Positions 1-9,154 of a DNA stretch of 64,000 nucleotides are shown piece by piece; the stretch's first letter is position 1, and every line of letters starts with the position of its first letter. This DNA is from Sphingobacterium sp. UBA4616 (lineage in GTDB: Bacteria > Bacteroidota > Bacteroidia > Sphingobacteriales > Sphingobacteriaceae): the NCBI GenBank assembly GCA_002386525.1, contig DGIS01000028.1, positions 88,877 through 152,876 on the forward strand. Direction: 5' to 3'. The notes under the pieces are model-generated. The model was not told the DNA's origin and did not search any database. It saw only the letters and a program-made list of their open reading frames with translations. Made by a program: the position numbers and the translations under genes.

Positions 1-392
1 TAGCTCGAATCAGCTCAGATCCAAATGCATTCGTAGATTTTAATATTCCTTGGAACCTTGCGGCATCGTTCAGTTTCAATACGTCCAAATCATTCAACTC
101 GAGCACGCGTAGAATGGAGAGCCAATTTACAAGTACCTTAAACTTACATGGTGACTTCAGCGTTACGCCAAAATGGAAAGTTACTTTTCAATCGGGATAC
201 GATTTTAAACAAAAGGAAGTGGTCATGACCTCTTTCAATATCTATCGAGATCTGCATTGCTGGGATATGTCGTTCGGCTGGATGCCTTTTGGGCGATACC
301 GAAGTTATAATGTGACGATACGGGCTAAGGCCTCAATCTTACAAGATCTTAAGCTCACAAAAAGAGCAAGTTCAGGAGGCAGTTATTTTTAA
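1..392 (+). CDS. lptD: LptD-like outer-membrane LPS assembly protein, C-terminal fragment
   Basis: The reading frame is already open at the left edge (first full codon at base 3) and ends at the TAA at 390-392, so only the last ~130 residues are present. The fragment shows alternating polar/aromatic beta-strand patterns and the run YRDLHCWDMSF, followed by a final strand and QDLKLTKR near the end. That run is typical of the C-terminus of Bacteroidota LptD/OstA-like proteins, which form the outer-membrane barrel that inserts lipopolysaccharide. The call rests on remembered family sequence; the diagnostic N-terminal OstA domain lies outside the window. A terminator hairpin begins inside the last codons. 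Confidence 0.7.
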   Translation, partial: ARISSDPNAFVDFNIPWNLAASFSFNTSKSFNSSTRRMESQFTSTLNLHGDFSVTPKWKVTFQSGYDFKQKEVVMTSFNIYRDLHCWDMSFGWMPFGRYRSYNVTIRAKASILQDLKLTKRASSGGSYF

Positions 393-409
393 AATAGCTG
401 CTTTTTTTT
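379..409 (+). terminator. Rho-independent terminator overlapping the lptD stop codon
   Basis: Arms 379-389 and 391-401 pair over 11 positions with one G-T wobble and are followed by eight T (402-409). The stop codon sits at the top of the hairpin, so the coding end and the terminator share sequence. Confidence 0.75.
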
Positions 410-724
410 GAAAATATCTAATCCTATTTGCCAGAAAAAACTTTCTCGCTTTCTTAACTATGACGATTTCGATATCATGAAGGTCGTATTTTATTCTCTA
501 GCTTTTACCTTTGCGATAGCATACGACTCCCCATATCAAATGCATATTAATGGTCCCACCGAATCACAATTTTATGTAAGTTTATATCCTGAATCGTCCG
601 ATGTTGATTTTTTATTTTTAAGCCTTGGCGGAAGAAAACTGAACGCTGAAAGATTAGGAAGATCAAACAATATACCCATATGTATATAATCCATTATGGC
701 GAAGTGTTACATAATTATAACAAG
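410..724. other. Intergenic stretch before cinA, no convincing gene
   Basis: A 93-codon frame from a TTG at 408 to 689 is open, but it has no recognisable family motif, begins inside a terminator T-run, and ends just before cinA. I see no RNA gene. It probably contains the cinA promoter; no clear TAnnTTTG element was found. Confidence 0.4.
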
Positions 725-1984
725 ATGAAAGCAGAGATTATTACCATAGGCGATGAGATCCTCATCGGTCAGATCATTGATACCAATTCGGGCTGGATTG
801 CCAAACAACTGCTCCGATTCGAAGTGGATATCGTTCAAATGACATCGATCCCTGATACAGAAGAAGCTATTTCAAAAACGCTGAAAGACGCCTCTTCCCG
901 GGCAGATTTGATTTTAATCACCGGAGGCCTAGGTCCAACCAAAGATGATGTTACGAAAAAAACAGCTGCAAAATATTTTGAAACGACCTTGGTTCGCGAC
1001 GAAAATGTACTTCGTCATGTGACGAACATCTTTGAATCGCGTAAGTTAAAAATGCTTGACATCAATCTGCAGCAGGCCGATGTACTCGCAAATTGTGAAG
1101 TCTTATTTAATGACTATGGTACTGCGCCCGGCATGCTGGTAAACCAAGGCGAAAAGCGGTTTATATTTATGCCCGGAGTTCCCTTTGAGATGAAATTTCT
1201 GATGGAAAAACACGTACTCCCTTTATTAGCAACACAAGATCCAGACCTATTTATCTGTCATGAAACGATCTTGGTGGGAGGTATCGGTGAATCCTATTTA
1301 GCAGAAGAAATAAAAGATATCGAAAGCGAACTGCCACCTAGCATAAAATTAGCCTATCTACCGACATTGGCATTTATCCGGTTAAGACTATCCGGAAAAA
1401 GTAGAAACAAGTCTGATATTATGCTTCAGGTTGCTCTTTTCAAAAAGAAACTTATCCATCGTCTACAGCAGTATATTGTAGCAGATTATGATACGGGCAT
1501 AGAGTCCCATCTGATTAAAGAGCTTACTCATCGGGGCAGTACCCTGACTACGGCTGAAAGTTGTACTGGTGGTAGTCTCGCCGCTTCGATCACTTCAGTA
1601 GCGGGAAGTAGTGCTGTATTTCTTGGCGGCACGATTCCCTATTCCAACAGATTAAAACACCAACTGCTCAACGTCAATGAAGAAACATTGGCTCAATATG
1701 GTGCCGTAAGTGAACAGACCGCAGTCGAAATGGCCTCGGGCTCAAAAGCAGCGTTCTCTTCGGACTATGCCATCGCAACGACTGGAATAGCCGGTCCAGG
1801 TGGGGGCACAGCTGAAAAACCTGTTGGAACGATCTGGGTGGCTGTCGCCGGAAAAAAAGAAATTATAACCAAAAAGTTTCAATTTGACAATGACAGGCTC
1901 ATCAACATCGAACGTACACGAATGAATGCCCTTTTATTATTATGGCAATTGTTATTAAAAGAAAAAGAACAAGAAGCACAATAG
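725..1984 (+). CDS. cinA: CinA: competence/damage-inducible protein with nicotinamide-nucleotide amidase domain
   Basis: 420 residues from the ATG at 725. That start is preferred to the upstream in-frame ATG at 680 because the family begins MKAEIITIGDEIL. The N-terminal ~170 residues form the MoaB/MogA-like COG1058 domain (GDEILIGQ, TGGLGPTKDD, MPGVPFEM). The C-terminal ~150 residues form the PncC domain, with TTAESCTGG and GIAGPGGGT. In this family the C-terminal domain deamidates nicotinamide mononucleotide for NAD recycling, and the N-terminal domain is linked to ADP-ribose pyrophosphatase activity. Length is normal. The gene stands alone, 112 bp ahead of the E2 gene. Confidence 0.93.
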   Translation: MKAEIITIGDEILIGQIIDTNSGWIAKQLLRFEVDIVQMTSIPDTEEAISKTLKDASSRADLILITGGLGPTKDDVTKKTAAKYFETTLVRDENVLRHVTNIFESRKLKMLDINLQQADVLANCEVLFNDYGTAPGMLVNQGEKRFIFMPGVPFEMKFLMEKHVLPLLATQDPDLFICHETILVGGIGESYLAEEIKDIESELPPSIKLAYLPTLAFIRLRLSGKSRNKSDIMLQVALFKKKLIHRLQQYIVADYDTGIESHLIKELTHRGSTLTTAESCTGGSLAASITSVAGSSAVFLGGTIPYSNRLKHQLLNVNEETLAQYGAVSEQTAVEMASGSKAAFSSDYAIATTGIAGPGGGTAEKPVGTIWVAVAGKKEIITKKFQFDNDRLINIERTRMNALLLLWQLLLKEKEQEAQ

Positions 1985-2096
1985 GATAAAATAATGTTTT
2001 AAAAAAACCGCTATTTAAGGAATAATATTTTAAATTGTTGAAAGTAAACCACAATTTAATTAACTTCGTTTTTCTATAACGAGATTGCTAAAAAAT

Positions 2097-3446
2097 ATGG
2101 CTTTATATAAACTCTTACTCCCAAAAATGGGAGAAAGTGTATCCGAGGCAACAATCACAAAATGGTTAAAACAACCTGGTGACCGGATTGATGAAGATGA
2201 CACTTTATTGGAAATCGCAACTGACAAAGTTGATTCAGAGGTACCTTCTCCCGTAAAAGGCGTTCTAAAAGAGCAACGTTATACCGTAGACCAGACAGTC
2301 CAAGTGGGGGAAGTCGTTGCAATTATAGAAATTGAAGGCGAAGAGGAAGAACTTACGCCTCCTCAGCAAGAAATTACAATTCCTTCAACGACAAGCTCCG
2401 AAGAGCGTTTAGATTTGAACATACCAGGTGTCGAACAGTTGCCCAATGTCGGTGTTGACACTTCTTCTGCTCAGTATGAGAGCACGCTTCGTTTCTATTC
2501 ACCTTTAGTAAAGAATATTGCTCGTCACGAAGGATTGTCTCAAGATGAACTTGACCGTATACAGGGTACTGGAGCAGAAGGAAGAGTGACGAAGGAGGAT
2601 ATTTTAACGTATGTAGCGCATAGGGATTCGTCATCCAAATCTGAAACACCTCTTCAGACCGATCAGGCTGAAACACGCACGGAGTCGCCCAAAATAATCG
2701 TAACAGCTCCATCCCATGTTCATACCGTTGCAAATGGCAATGATGAAATCATTGAAATGGATCGCATGCGAAGAATGATTGCAGACCATATGGTCAAAAG
2801 CACGCAGATCTCCCCCCATGTATGTTCATTTGTTGAAGCAGATGTAACGAATTTGGTTTTGTGGCGCAATAAAGTTAAAGATGCCTATAAAAAGCGCGAG
2901 GGAGAAAATATTACGTTTACCCCTTTATTCATTGAGGCTATCAGCAAGGCACTTAAAGATTTCCCATTGGTCAATATCTCGATCGATGGCTACAATATCA
3001 TTAAGAAGAAAAATATCAATATCGGTATGGCCGCCGCATTGCCTAATGGAAATCTTATCGTACCAGTAATCAAAAATGCGGATCAATTGAGCTTAGTCGG
3101 ATTGAGTAAAAGTGTAAACGACCTTGCACAACGGTCGAGAGCAAATAAGTTGAAACCAGACGACACACAAGATGGGACATTTACATTCACCAATATCGGC
3201 GCTTTCGGTAATATAATGGGTACGCCCATCATTAATCAGCCGCAAGCTGCAATCTTGGCAGTAGGTTCAATAACAAAAAAACCAGCAGTCATAGAAACGG
3301 AATATGGCGATATGATTGGCATTAGACATATGATGTATCTATCCCTCTCCTATGACCATCGCGCAATTGATGGAGCACTTGGAGGTACATTCTTAAAACG
3401 CGTTGCAGATTATTTGGAAAATTGGGATACGAATAGGGTAATCTAA
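2097..3446 (+). CDS. Lipoyl E2 acyltransferase of a 2-oxo acid dehydrogenase complex
   Basis: 449 residues from the ATG at 2097; an in-frame TTG at 2085 is the less likely start. Domains in order are a lipoyl domain (about 1-77, lipoylated Lys44 in EIATDKVDSE), an acidic/proline linker, a peripheral-subunit-binding domain (about 133-172, SPLVKNIARHEG...GTGAEGRVTKEDI), and the catalytic acyltransferase domain with HRAIDG (His421, Asp425) near the C-terminus. It transfers the acyl group from lipoamide to CoA. The subunit-binding domain looks most like branched-chain or mixed-substrate E2s. E1 and E3 are not adjacent, so the substrate cannot be fixed and no symbol is given. Confidence 0.9.
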   Translation: MALYKLLLPKMGESVSEATITKWLKQPGDRIDEDDTLLEIATDKVDSEVPSPVKGVLKEQRYTVDQTVQVGEVVAIIEIEGEEEELTPPQQEITIPSTTSSEERLDLNIPGVEQLPNVGVDTSSAQYESTLRFYSPLVKNIARHEGLSQDELDRIQGTGAEGRVTKEDILTYVAHRDSSSKSETPLQTDQAETRTESPKIIVTAPSHVHTVANGNDEIIEMDRMRRMIADHMVKSTQISPHVCSFVEADVTNLVLWRNKVKDAYKKREGENITFTPLFIEAISKALKDFPLVNISIDGYNIIKKKNINIGMAAALPNGNLIVPVIKNADQLSLVGLSKSVNDLAQRSRANKLKPDDTQDGTFTFTNIGAFGNIMGTPIINQPQAAILAVGSITKKPAVIETEYGDMIGIRHMMYLSLSYDHRAIDGALGGTFLKRVADYLENWDTNRVI

Positions 3447-3469
3447 CATCCAAAATCGATCAATAGAAA

Positions 3470-3505
3470 AGGCTCTGTCAGTTGTTACTGACAGAGCCTT
3501 TTTTT
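3470..3505. terminator. Bidirectional-looking terminator between convergent genes
   Basis: Perfect 13-bp arms at 3470-3482 and 3487-3499 around a TGTT loop, with seven T (3499-3505) on the plus strand and a short A-run (3467-3470) on the left. It serves the E2 gene and probably the convergent MATE gene. Confidence 0.85.
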
Positions 3506-3522
3506 GATGAGTATATACTTTT

Positions 3523-4899
3523 CTATTTCAACAAACTTTGTTCAAACTGCATTTTCTTCTTCTTGATTACCCGTTGAAATCGCAGATAGAGTAAAAGAGA
3601 AGACGTCAACAAACCTAATGTCAGCCCATACCATATCCCCTGGATGCCCCAGTTAAATACTATTCCCATTAGATAGCCGCTTGGCAAACCAATAATCCAA
3701 TACGCAACAAATGTAATAATGGTGGGAATATTGACATCCCCCATGCCCCGTAATACCCCAAGACCGACCACTTGTGTGCCATCAAACAATTGGAAAAGTC
3801 CCGCTATGATCAACAGTTGAGAAGCAATAATGACGACGGCATGATCTGATGTAAAAATATAAGGCAGAAAATTATTCAGCAATGCAAACAAGGAAGCCGT
3901 AATCAACATAAAGATCAATACCAACTGGTATGAAGTAATCGCAAACCGTTCAAGACGGAAAAGATTTCTATTCCCATAGCTATTCCCCACCTTGATCGTG
4001 GCAGCAGCAGCAATCCCGCTCGCCATCATATACGTCATGGCGGCCAGTTGTATGGCTACCTGATGGGAAGCTTGCGCCGTAGCACTTATTGTACCGGCTA
4101 AGAGCGATGCCCCCGCAAAAGCCCCAATTTCAAAAACATATTGCATTGCTACTGGCGCTCCAATCCGCAATATTTTAAGCAGTCGATCCCAATCGATCAG
4201 GGTCACTTTAAAATATTGGATATACCCCTTGAATTTCTGCGATCGTAACACATAGGTCATCATGACAGTCATCATGAGCACACGGTCAATCAATGTACTA
4301 TATCCAACCCCTTTGACTCCCATTGGACTGATGCCAAACATCCCTTTGACAAAGATGATTGCCAAAATAATATTCAGTACATTTCCCCAAATAGTTACAT
4401 TCATGGCTTGCTTGGTAAATCCTAATCCCTCGGCAAATTGCTTGAATGTACTGAACACCATCAGTGGAAGCATCGATAAGCTAAGGATAAGCAAATAAGG
4501 CTTCGCTTCCTTCACCACCGCCGGATCTTGGTCGAGGTGATCGATAGCCAACATAGAACCAAAGTAAACTAAAGCAAACAGTAAAAGACCCGATAGAAGA
4601 TTTAACCAAAAGCTATTAGATAACAAGATGGCACACTCTTTCTTATTATCACGACCATTCTCTTGCGCAATCAATGGCGTGATGCCATACGCGATACCTA
4701 ATCCGATAACCATAACAACCATGAAAACAGCATGCACTAATGAAACTGCTGCCAGTGGAATAGTTCCTGCAAAATGTCCTACGATCACACTATCTGCGGT
4801 ATGGACCAATGTATGTCCCAATTGTGATATCACGACTGGCCCCGCCAATACCATCGTACTTTTGTAATACGGCTTGAAAGTTTTAAATTTTCCCAACAT
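3523..4899 (-). CDS. MATE family multidrug/toxin efflux transporter
   Basis: 458 residues from the ATG at 4899; the open frame extends nine codons further to 4926, but those codons add nothing recognisable. The protein is almost entirely hydrophobic with about twelve membrane segments. It carries the MATE N-terminal pattern PVVISQLGHTLVHTADSVIVGHFAGT and the mid-protein equivalent GAPVAMQYVFEIGAFAG, reflecting the two-fold repeat of the family. MATE proteins export drugs or metabolites in exchange for Na+ or H+. The substrate cannot be read from the sequence. The family is closer to NorM/MATE than to DinF. It is a single gene, convergent with the E2 gene. Confidence 0.9.
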   Translation of the reverse strand: MLGKFKTFKPYYKSTMVLAGPVVISQLGHTLVHTADSVIVGHFAGTIPLAAVSLVHAVFMVVMVIGLGIAYGITPLIAQENGRDNKKECAILLSNSFWLNLLSGLLLFALVYFGSMLAIDHLDQDPAVVKEAKPYLLILSLSMLPLMVFSTFKQFAEGLGFTKQAMNVTIWGNVLNIILAIIFVKGMFGISPMGVKGVGYSTLIDRVLMMTVMMTYVLRSQKFKGYIQYFKVTLIDWDRLLKILRIGAPVAMQYVFEIGAFAGASLLAGTISATAQASHQVAIQLAAMTYMMASGIAAAATIKVGNSYGNRNLFRLERFAITSYQLVLIFMLITASLFALLNNFLPYIFTSDHAVVIIASQLLIIAGLFQLFDGTQVVGLGVLRGMGDVNIPTIITFVAYWIIGLPSGYLMGIVFNWGIQGIWYGLTLGLLTSSLLLYLRFQRVIKKKKMQFEQSLLK

Positions 4900-5060
4900 A
4901 ATCGATTTCTCAAAAAATAGCCACAAAAGTACGAAGATATTTCTATCCTATCGTCATATTATAAAATATTTAGCAAAAATACAACAATTTACAGGCGCTA
5001 GACACGTACCGCGTGTTAAGTAATTTTTATGTTTCAAATACCTTAAAAATATCTTAAATT

Positions 5061-5068
5061 TACTTTTG
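5061..5068 (+). promoter_or_regulatory. Candidate -7 element (TACTTTTG) for tatA
   Basis: Matches the Bacteroidota consensus TAnnTTTG and lies 72 bp before the tatA start codon. No clear TTG -33 element is seen at the usual spacing. Confidence 0.4.
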
Positions 5069-5139
5069 GGTCTAAGAACTATAGAAATATAAATGTAACT
5101 TAGCATCTAGTTAGTAATCAAAAGAAGAGGAAAAAGAGT

Positions 5140-5661
5140 ATGTACAATCCAGTAATAGCATTTCTAAACATCGGCACGCAGGAGATGATCTTAATTGTGT
5201 TTGCAATCTTGTTACTTTTTGGAGGCAAAAAGCTTCCTGAATTGGCGAGGGGTTTAGGAAGAGGGATACGTGAATTTAAAGATGCGTCAGAAGGTATAAA
5301 ACGTGAGATTTCAGATCAAATCAATAATTTCGAAAAAGACATAGACGTTAAGCCAGAAGTAAAAGAAGAAGCTGTTCCTAATGACGTACGTCTGGCGGAA
5401 GAAAAGGCCCAGACAGCGCACCAAGAAGAGGTTAAACCAAATGAAACTGCACAGGGATCAGAAATAGAACAGCCAAAGAAAAAATATGAGTTCACCACTC
5501 CCGCCGGTGTCGTCGAACACAATCCCCATAAGCAACCGGATTACGGAGAAGAACCATCTCATATCACTTACGGATATAATGATCATTTTGCTGAAACTAA
5601 AAACAACGAAGTAGAAGATAAAAAAGTTCCTGAGCAGGACAATACCCATAAACCTGCCTAA
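5140..5661 (+). CDS. tatA: Sec-independent twin-arginine translocase subunit TatA/E
   Basis: 173 residues, starting at an ATG preceded by a purine-rich stretch (AGAAGAGGAAAAAGAG). There is a short N-terminus, one membrane helix (about residues 12-26), the FGGKKLPELARGLGRGIREFK hinge and amphipathic helix typical of TatA, then a long charged tail. The tail makes it longer than most TatA proteins (60-90 residues) and ends with runs of Glu, Asp, Lys and Asn. TatA oligomers form the path for folded proteins across the inner membrane with TatC, which is not in this window. It could be labelled TatB in some schemes, but the FGGKKLPE motif is TatA-like. Confidence 0.88.
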   Translation: MYNPVIAFLNIGTQEMILIVFAILLLFGGKKLPELARGLGRGIREFKDASEGIKREISDQINNFEKDIDVKPEVKEEAVPNDVRLAEEKAQTAHQEEVKPNETAQGSEIEQPKKKYEFTTPAGVVEHNPHKQPDYGEEPSHITYGYNDHFAETKNNEVEDKKVPEQDNTHKPA

Positions 5662-5694
5662 TTTTACTATTTTAGTTTATAATTAGATATACTT

Positions 5695-5731
5695 AGAGCT
5701 GTTGAATCACCATTCAACGGCTCTACTTTTT
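5695..5731 (+). terminator. Terminator after tatA, ending 16 bp before the tex start
   Basis: Arms 5695-5707 and 5712-5724 pair over 13 positions with one G-T wobble, followed by ACTTTTT. If the tex promoter is upstream of it, the hairpin sits in the tex leader (see findings). Confidence 0.7.
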
Positions 5732-5746
5732 AAGATTAAACCATCA

Positions 5747-7984
5747 ATGAGCTTATCAACACACGAAATTATTATTGCTAACGAGCTTTCTATTAGCGAA
5801 AAACAAGTTCGCACGACTATTGCACTATTAGACGAAGGTGCCACCGTTCCCTTTATCTCGCGCTACCGTAAGGAAATGACCGGAAGTCTAGATGAAGTTC
5901 AAATCACCGCCATCAGAGATCGTTTCCAGCAATTGCGGGACTTAGATAAACGCAAGGAAGCTGTTCTGAAATCAATAAACGATCAAGGGAAATTGACCCC
6001 AGCACTTGAACAACAAATATTAGGTGCCGAAACCATGGCCAGCTTGGAAGATATTTACCTCCCTTACAAACCTAAGCGCAAAACGCGCGCAAGTGTGGCT
6101 CGTGAGAAAGGGTTGCAACCCTTAGCGGATCTTATTTTAGCACAAGAATCTGGCGATTTCCTTGCACTTGCCGAAAGTTTAGTGGATGCAGAAAAAGGCG
6201 TAAAAAACACGGAGGACGCGTTGGCAGGTGCTCGCGATATTATCGCGGAAATCATTGCAGAAGACGCTACTGTAAGAGCTAAATCGAGAGCTATTTTTCT
6301 CGAAAAAGGCTCATTTGTTTCAAAAGTAGTTCCTGGAAAAGAAGAAGCTGCAATAAAATATAAAGATTATTACGACTGGTCTGAATCCTTAAAAGATGCT
6401 CCATCGCATCGTGTGCTGGCCATGCGTCGTGGTGAAAAAGAAGAATTGCTCTACTTGGACATTGCTGTCAATGAAGAGGAAATTCTACCGCGTATCGAAT
6501 CTATCTTTGTGAAGAGTGGCAACGCTGCAGCTGCTCAGGTAAAACTTGCCCTGATAGACAGTTATAAACGTCTCCTCAAACCGTCCATGGAAACAGAAAT
6601 ACGTGTATTAACCCGTCAGAAAGCAGATGAGGAAGCCATCAAAGTTTTTGCAGATAACGTGCGTCAATTGCTTTTAGCCGCTCCATTGGGACAAAAGAGA
6701 TTACTTGCAATCGACCCCGGGTTTCGCACCGGCTGTAAAACAGTCGTATTAGATGAACAAGGCCAGCTTAAAGAAAATACAGCTATCTTCCCACATACTG
6801 GTGCCAATGGACTGGCAGAAGCCCAAAAAACCATTAAGTATTTAGTATCGAAATATGATATCCAAGCTATCGCGATTGGAAATGGAACAGCTGGCCGCGA
6901 AACTGAAGAATTTGTACGGAAGCTTGGATTAAACAATGTGACTATTGTGATGGTCAATGAAAGCGGAGCTTCCATTTATTCTGCTTCCGAAACTGCCCGG
7001 GAAGAATTTCCAGATCAAGATGTTACGGTACGTGGCGCAGTATCCATTGGCAGGCGATTGATGGACCCACTTGCTGAACTGGTTAAGATTGATCCAAAAT
7101 CCATTGGTGTCGGACAATACCAGCACGATGTAGACCAAAACAAGCTACAAACCTCTCTCGACGACACGGTCATCAGCTGTGTAAATGCCGTAGGAGTTGA
7201 ACTGAATACAGCATCCAAACAAATTTTATCTTATGTTTCTGGTCTAGGTCCATCCCTGGCACAACAGATCATTAAATATAGAAACGAGAATGGCCCCTTT
7301 GCTTCAAGACGTGAACTGAAAAAAGTACCTCGTCTTGGCGATAAAGCTTTTGAACAAGCAGCTGGCTTTCTTCGCATTCGGCATGCAGCAAATCCATTGG
7401 ATTCGTCGGCAGTACACCCCGAGCGATATGCATTGGTTGAGCAAATGGCCAAAGATTTAGGAAAAAAAGTGGACGATTTATTGAAAGATGCGGATCTTAG
7501 AAAATCTATTCCCTTAAAAAACTACATCTCAGAGGAGGTAGGCCTACCGACATTAAACGATATTCTAAGTGAATTAGCGAAACCGGGACTAGATCCACGC
7601 GAAAAATTCGAAGCATTCTCATTCACTGAAGGTGTCAACAGCATTGGGGATCTAAAGGTCGGTATGAAACTTCCAGGAATCGTCACTAACATTACCAATT
7701 TTGGGGCTTTTGTTGATATCGGTGTCCACCAAGACGGTCTGGTACATTTAAGTCAATTATCCAATCGTTACGTATCAGATCCTCAAGAGATCGTGAAAGT
7801 ACAGCAGCATGTGATGGTTACAGTGACGGAAGTCGATGAAAAACGTAATCGCATTGCTTTATCTATGAAGACCGAAGAAAAGTCCACTCAGCCAAACAAC
7901 AGGAGAAAGGATAACAAAATACAGGTCGAACCACAAACGGATATGGCAAGTAAGCTAGCTGCCTTAGCTAGTAGGTTCAAATAG
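5747..7984 (+). CDS. tex: Tex family S1 RNA-binding transcription accessory protein
   Basis: 745 residues from the ATG at 5747; a TTG at 5702 also opens the frame but lies inside the upstream hairpin. Order: the N-terminal Tex helical domain (IANELSISEKQVRTTIALLDEGATVPFISRYRKE is close to the family signature), a YqgF/RNase H-like fold (LLAIDPGFRTGCKTVVLD, about 330-450), tandem helix-hairpin-helix motifs (SGLGPSLAQQIIKYR, about 500-570), and a C-terminal S1 domain (GIVTNITNFGAFVDIGVHQDGLVHLSQLS, about 645-715). Tex binds RNA and nucleic acid and influences transcription and virulence gene expression in other bacteria. Length is as expected for the family. Confidence 0.95.
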   Translation: MSLSTHEIIIANELSISEKQVRTTIALLDEGATVPFISRYRKEMTGSLDEVQITAIRDRFQQLRDLDKRKEAVLKSINDQGKLTPALEQQILGAETMASLEDIYLPYKPKRKTRASVAREKGLQPLADLILAQESGDFLALAESLVDAEKGVKNTEDALAGARDIIAEIIAEDATVRAKSRAIFLEKGSFVSKVVPGKEEAAIKYKDYYDWSESLKDAPSHRVLAMRRGEKEELLYLDIAVNEEEILPRIESIFVKSGNAAAAQVKLALIDSYKRLLKPSMETEIRVLTRQKADEEAIKVFADNVRQLLLAAPLGQKRLLAIDPGFRTGCKTVVLDEQGQLKENTAIFPHTGANGLAEAQKTIKYLVSKYDIQAIAIGNGTAGRETEEFVRKLGLNNVTIVMVNESGASIYSASETAREEFPDQDVTVRGAVSIGRRLMDPLAELVKIDPKSIGVGQYQHDVDQNKLQTSLDDTVISCVNAVGVELNTASKQILSYVSGLGPSLAQQIIKYRNENGPFASRRELKKVPRLGDKAFEQAAGFLRIRHAANPLDSSAVHPERYALVEQMAKDLGKKVDDLLKDADLRKSIPLKNYISEEVGLPTLNDILSELAKPGLDPREKFEAFSFTEGVNSIGDLKVGMKLPGIVTNITNFGAFVDIGVHQDGLVHLSQLSNRYVSDPQEIVKVQQHVMVTVTEVDEKRNRIALSMKTEEKSTQPNNRRKDNKIQVEPQTDMASKLAALASRFK

Positions 7985-8159
7985 ATACGTTTAATTTCAC
8001 CTAAAAGAGCTGATCTTTGCTGGACTACCTCCCATAAAGTATATACACTTTTGGAAGCGTTCCATTAATGGTCAGCTTTTTTGTTCCGTTAAATCTGATT
8101 TTAATGACTCATAGCGACTCTTTATTTGTATCTTTAAAGAAAACAACGATAAGCCCGTT

Positions 8160-8873
8160 ATGAAAAATTGCACGCTATTATTCTTCCTTTTTTTTGGGAT
8201 CTGTTTTTCTAAAGCCCAAGCACAACAGCAACTTCATGACGGAGCCTATCTGTATCAGGATGGCATGAATAAGCATTTAATGCTCGTTAAAGACCATTAC
8301 ATCTCCTTCATAAGTTACGATGATGTGAGGAAACGTTTTCACCATACTTGGGGTGGCACACTTGATAAACAGCAGAATCTGATCAATATCCTTATCGAAT
8401 ATAACTCACAGGATTCGACTACTGTCGGTAAAACCATGCAATTGCCGTATCGGGCTGAAGTAGATTCTCTCCATCTAAAAACAGCCCATCATTACCATCT
8501 CTATATGAAGCAGAAAAAGATTCCGCAGGATCTTGATGCACTTTGGCGAATTAGTGGGCGTCAACAGGAGGGAAAAATGAATAATATTCCAAAAGCAGAT
8601 CGCAAAACAATCAAAATATTAGTTGATGGATATTTTCAATGGGTAGCGATTAATCCTGCACAAAAAGGTTTTTATGGTACTGGCGGGGGATTGTATCAAT
8701 ATGCTCGAAATCGGTATACTGAAACACTACAATTCTTTTCGAGAGACAATAATCGAGTTGGGCAGGCGCTCGCCTTTGATGGTGAAATTGTGGCTGGAGC
8801 ATGGCACCATAAAGGAAAAAGTTCGAAAGGAGACGCTATTTATGAAATCTGGAGTAAAGAAATAACAGAATAA
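8160..8873 (+). CDS. Conserved secreted protein of unknown function
   Basis: 237 residues with an N-terminal signal peptide (MKNCTLLFFLFFGICFSKAQAQ). The rest is soluble. The C-terminal third, with FSRDNNRVGQ and WHHKGKSSKGDAIYEIWSK, resembles a Bacteroidota family of secreted proteins of about this size that I know only as hypothetical. No catalytic motif was recognised. It is followed 5 bp later by another small conserved gene, so the two are probably co-transcribed. A periplasmic location is inferred from the signal peptide. Confidence 0.7.
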   Translation: MKNCTLLFFLFFGICFSKAQAQQQLHDGAYLYQDGMNKHLMLVKDHYISFISYDDVRKRFHHTWGGTLDKQQNLINILIEYNSQDSTTVGKTMQLPYRAEVDSLHLKTAHHYHLYMKQKKIPQDLDALWRISGRQQEGKMNNIPKADRKTIKILVDGYFQWVAINPAQKGFYGTGGGLYQYARNRYTETLQFFSRDNNRVGQALAFDGEIVAGAWHHKGKSSKGDAIYEIWSKEITE

Positions 8874-8878
8874 AAAAA

Positions 8879-9154
8879 ATGACAATAGAACAATTTCAAT
8901 CTCTTGAAAGCCCAGTTCAGCACTGGACGGCAGTACAAAAATCACTTTGGTATGATCTAAAAGGACATTGGAAAACAGCCCACGATCTGATTGATCAATT
9001 AGGCGGAATTGACGCAGCACATGTTCATGCATACTTACACCGAAAAGAAGGCGATCAATGGAATGCAGAATATTGGTACCGCCGCGCAAAACAGGATGTT
9101 TACAAGGGTAGTCTGGAAGAAGAATGGAAAGAGCTCTTTAAACGATATGTATGA
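8879..9154 (+). CDS. Small conserved cytoplasmic protein, unknown function
   Basis: 91 residues, no signal peptide. The sequence is helical, with SLWYDLKGHWKTAHDLIDQ, AHVHAYLHRKEGD and AEYWYRRA. It resembles a small Bacteroidota hypothetical family with a TPR-like pair of helices. The start ATG follows the stop of the secreted protein by 5 bp, which supports translation and an operon. No function is assigned. Confidence 0.65.
   Translation: MTIEQFQSLESPVQHWTAVQKSLWYDLKGHWKTAHDLIDQLGGIDAAHVHAYLHRKEGDQWNAEYWYRRAKQDVYKGSLEEEWKELFKRYV

Noticed and set aside
408..689. 93-codon open frame between lptD and cinA
   Set aside because: TTG start within a terminator T-run, no family resemblance and no coding-like pattern; most likely chance.
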